A stretch of 42,431 nt of DNA from a virus, in IMG/VR virus record IMGVR_UViG_3300013285_000475, positions 1-42,431 of that record; one strand, 5' to 3'. Shown in pieces: positions 41,974 through 42,431 of the stretch (positions are counted from its first letter, which is position 1; every line of letters starts with the position of its first letter). The translations under genes were made by a program, and so were the position numbers. Below the pieces are notes generated by a model, which ran no database searches, was not told the DNA's origin, and was given only the letters and a program-made list of their open reading frames with translations.

Positions 41974-42431
41974 TTAATTTATAAATTGGCGAACAAGATC
42001 TTTTTGTTGATCTGTAAGATTTAGGGGTATTTCTATGTTTACTTTAAGGAATTGGTTGCCTTTAAAATGATTTTGATTTAACATAGGCATGCCTCTTCCC
42101 ACTAGTCTAACAGCCTGACCAAATTGTATTGCTGGAGGTATAGCAACTCTTAATTGGGTTCCGTCAATACAAATAAAGTCTCTTTCAGTTCCTACTATTG
42201 CTTCCCATACACTTAGATGTATTTCACTGTGTAGGTCATCGCCTTGTCTGGTGAATCGATGATGTTGCAATACATTAATTTGAATTAGCAAGTCCCCAGG
42301 CGGTGCTCCTCTAATAAAACTATCCCCGGCGCCACTAACTCTTAAAGTTTGCCCTGTAGCAATACCTGCAGGTATTTTAATCTCTACAGTTTTAACACCA
42401 TTAGGTAATTGAATATCGGTAATAATTTCTT
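41974..42431 (-). CDS. DnaJ-type co-chaperone, C-terminal part (5' end outside window)
   Basis: The reading frame is open to the window edge, so the TTG at 42291 is internal and 151 C-terminal codons are seen. It reads as the substrate-binding C-terminal domains of DnaJ/CbpA: VEIKIPAGIATGQTLRVSG, RGAPPGDLLIQINV, HRFTRQGDDLHSEIHLSVWE, then IPPAIQFGQAVRLVGRGMP and a final ITDQQKDLVRQF-type helix. The J-domain and any zinc finger would lie outside. It is the upstream member of the deformylase-ClpA run. In cells, J-proteins direct Hsp70 to substrates, so the phage protein may recruit host DnaK for virion assembly. Confidence 0.88.
   Translation of the reverse strand, partial: EIITDIQLPNGVKTVEIKIPAGIATGQTLRVSGAGDSFIRGAPPGDLLIQINVLQHHRFTRQGDDLHSEIHLSVWEAIVGTERDFICIDGTQLRVAIPPAIQFGQAVRLVGRGMPMLNQNHFKGNQFLKVNIEIPLNLTDQQKDLVRQFIN

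Overview
The window is a piece of a tailed-phage genome, most likely a T4-like marine myovirus. It is AT-rich and almost fully coding, with ATGA/TAATG-type overlaps between genes. It carries a family-B DNA polymerase, a gp45-like sliding clamp, a T4 RNase H-type 5' nuclease, a large tail-fibre array, and host-like enzymes common in marine phages (peptide deformylase, DnaJ, ClpA, Dps, FolE). I see no rRNA, tRNA, integrase or CRISPR array. The host cannot be named from the sequence. No gene-free stretch longer than 300 bases exists.

Layout. (1) Bases 1-12385, plus strand: a giant tail protein cut by the window edge, a 221-aa protein, and four tail-fibre paralogues sharing an N-terminal module. 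The array ends at a bidirectional terminator (12387-12414), and everything after it is on the minus strand. (2) 12413-16508: three small unknown genes, then a MoxR-type AAA+ ATPase paired with a HExxH/VWA protein, each with its own promoter-like region. (3) 16492-30741: a tightly packed replication and DNA-modification operon read leftwards. Its order is DsbA-like protein, small membrane protein, DNA polymerase, clamp, a broken small gene, DpdA-like transglycosylase, unknown 175-aa protein, PD-(D/E)xK-like nuclease, QueD-like, 73-aa protein, glycosyltransferase, UDP-sugar dehydrogenase, FolE, cupin, 62-aa protein, QueE, 149-aa protein, 5' nuclease and small unknowns. A near-consensus sigma70 promoter at 30762-30790 faces this operon. 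(4) 30804-37983: a set of probable virion-internal proteins with short targeting-like N-termini and repeated VAE|G-type sites, including a 1298-aa protein with signatures of three different nucleotidyltransferase folds, plus a Dps. (5) 38030-42431: two unknown genes, ClpA, peptide deformylase and a DnaJ C-terminus cut by the window edge.

How the genes fit together. FolE, QueD-like and QueE could convert GTP to 7-carboxy-7-deazaguanine (CDG), and the DpdA-like enzyme could exchange it into DNA. No QueC is visible, so CDG itself may be the inserted base unless queC lies elsewhere. A glycosyltransferase, a UDP-sugar dehydrogenase and a nuclease-like protein inside the same operon suggest further modification and possible attack on unmodified host DNA.

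The most unusual items are the modification operon with its embedded nuclease, the triple-nucleotidyltransferase polyprotein with protease-like sites, and the MoxR/VWA pair. All functions are inferred from motifs read by eye. No database search was run.
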